NCBI GenBank assembly: GCA_021151535.1
Contig: JAGKXC010000048.1
Location: 1-15,065 of the forward strand
Source: Sphingobacteriia bacterium
GTDB taxonomy: Bacteria > Bacteroidota > Bacteroidia > NS11-12g > UBA955
Direction of reading: 5' to 3'
DNA length: 15,065 bases
The notes under the pieces are model-generated. The model was not told the origin of the DNA. It saw only the letters and a list, made by a program, of their open reading frames with translations, and searched no databases. Shown piece by piece: positions 14,121 to 15,065 of this stretch. Each line of letters opens with the position of its first letter. Positions within the stretch are counted from its first letter, which is position 1. A program made the translations under genes and the position numbers.

Positions 14121-15065
14121 TTATTTATTATCCTTCTGCGTATCTAAAAAATAAATTTCATTACCTGAATCAATAAAAACTCCATCCCTCAACAAAATAT
14201 AATCCTGAGCCCTAACAGTTGTAGAACCATAAACACCAAATTTAACAGATTCATTCAGTAAATCATTACCAAAAATAACATTTTTATACAATTCTTCACT
14301 ATAATTATTTAGATTAAAATATTGTTCCACAAAATCAAAATCATTTAACATACTACTTTTAAATTTATAATATCTAATATAATCAATATCATAAACTATC
14401 GGAAATACTGAATTGTTGTTGGGTGTATCATTAGTAAAAAATCCAGACCCAGCGATTGCATCTAATTCAATACTCAAATTATCACCTAATCTTGGTTGCT
14501 TGTAATTCCCCGACGGGAAATATGAAAAATTATTCATATCCGGCGACTGAAGATCACCGGGAAAATAAACAAAATCCGTTTGCTTGTCATCCAAATAATA
14601 ACTTATATAATATTTGGTAACCTCTATTCCAATTTTATGAAACCCATTTTTCATGGTAGTATCCTCAGTATAATTCAACAAACCATCAGCTTTTATCCAA
14701 TTCAAGTCACTATATTTAATATTTCGCTCATTATTTTGTGTTAAATTAGTGTTATTCAATATATAATGAGGCTGATTCCCTACCGGTTTATAATGAACAT
14801 TATGTGTAAATAATTTTTCTGATCCAGAATATTCAAATATATCAATTTCACTCCAAACTAACTTATTCGCACCACTAGGTTGACCAGAGATCAATACACC
14901 AGAATCAGCATAATTATAAAAATCAAATTGAGTCCCAGAATTATTAATAGGCAATTTAAAAGAAATTTCTAAATAATATGGAATTTTCGTCCTATTTCTA
15001 CACATAATAGATCCAGATGAAAAATCGAATGATTTCTCAAAACTATCAATCAAAGGCACTAATAC
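14121..15065 (-). CDS. GH16-type glycoside hydrolase (laminarinase-like), 5' end outside window
   Basis: The frame is open to the window edge, so the start and any signal peptide lie outside. At least 314 codons are present. Family 16 features, numbered from a GTG at 15059 (an in-frame codon, not the real start): a front strand FSSGSIMCRN, then WSEIDIFE with the ExDxxE catalytic signature at Glu71 (nucleophile position), Asp73 and Glu76 (acid/base position), HNVHYKP, FHKIGIEVTKYYISYYLDD, and YDIDYIRYYK. These suggest an endo-beta-glucanase or related polysaccharide hydrolase; the substrate cannot be fixed. After about residue 232 comes a tail with YILLRDGVFIDSGNEIYF, which resembles the short Gly-rich C-terminal repeat domain of many Bacteroidota secreted proteins rather than a YPNP-type sorting domain. 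The DNA is strongly AT-rich. Confidence 0.82.
   Translation of the reverse strand, partial: VLVPLIDSFEKSFDFSSGSIMCRNRTKIPYYLEISFKLPINNSGTQFDFYNYADSGVLISGQPSGANKLVWSEIDIFEYSGSEKLFTHNVHYKPVGNQPHYILNNTNLTQNNERNIKYSDLNWIKADGLLNYTEDTTMKNGFHKIGIEVTKYYISYYLDDKQTDFVYFPGDLQSPDMNNFSYFPSGNYKQPRLGDNLSIELDAIAGSGFFTNDTPNNNSVFPIVYDIDYIRYYKFKSSMLNDFDFVEQYFNLNNYSEELYKNVIFGNDLLNESVKFGVYGSTTVRAQDYILLRDGVFIDSGNEIYFLDTQKDNK

Overview
The window looks like a chromosomal segment of a member of the Bacteroidota. The signs are the gene order bamD-rpoZ-coaBC-DUF4835, which is typical of that phylum, a lipoprotein BamD, a perfect Bacteroidota -7 promoter box (TAnnTTTG), and several secreted proteins with C-terminal sorting domains of the type IX secretion system (T9SS). 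The sequence alone does not fix a genus. No tRNA, rRNA, CRISPR array, insertion sequence or phage gene was seen, and no gene-free stretch exceeds about 185 bases.

Left edge (1-770, minus strand): the N-terminal, thiamine-diphosphate-binding part of transketolase, cut by the window edge. It diverges from the next block across a 183-base intergenic region.

Housekeeping block (954-8706, plus strand): eight tightly packed genes in one probable operon: bamD, rpoZ, coaBC, a DUF4835 gene, aroB, aroA, aroC and mazG. Most junctions overlap or are only a few bases apart. The block joins outer-membrane assembly (BamD), RNA polymerase omega, coenzyme A synthesis (CoaBC), a probable envelope/T9SS-associated protein, three shikimate-pathway enzymes leading to chorismate, and a nucleotide-pool cleaning enzyme. 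aroA has no usable ATG. It appears to start at TTG, in the same frame as aroB and only 12 bases after the aroB stop.

Secreted-protein block (8724-15065, minus strand, convergent with mazG): a compact run of surface or secreted protein genes. In transcription order these are a GH16-type glycoside hydrolase (5' end outside the window), two tandem paralogous LamG-like proteins with T9SS sorting domains, and a large multi-domain T9SS protein. The large protein is broken into three reading frames by one frameshift near 11270 and one in-frame TAG at 10515-10517. Its first piece carries the signal peptide and its last piece carries the PKD and sorting domains, so together they look like one ancestral protein of about 1,080 residues. 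The stop codon sits in an unusual spot: removing its three bases would leave a perfect 10-bp inverted repeat, and an imperfect tandem 10-mer lies beside it.

No clearly new molecular system could be shown. The points most worth checking are the split large surface gene and its local repeat structure, the translationally coupled GH16/LamG cargo cassette, and the aroB-aroA junction.
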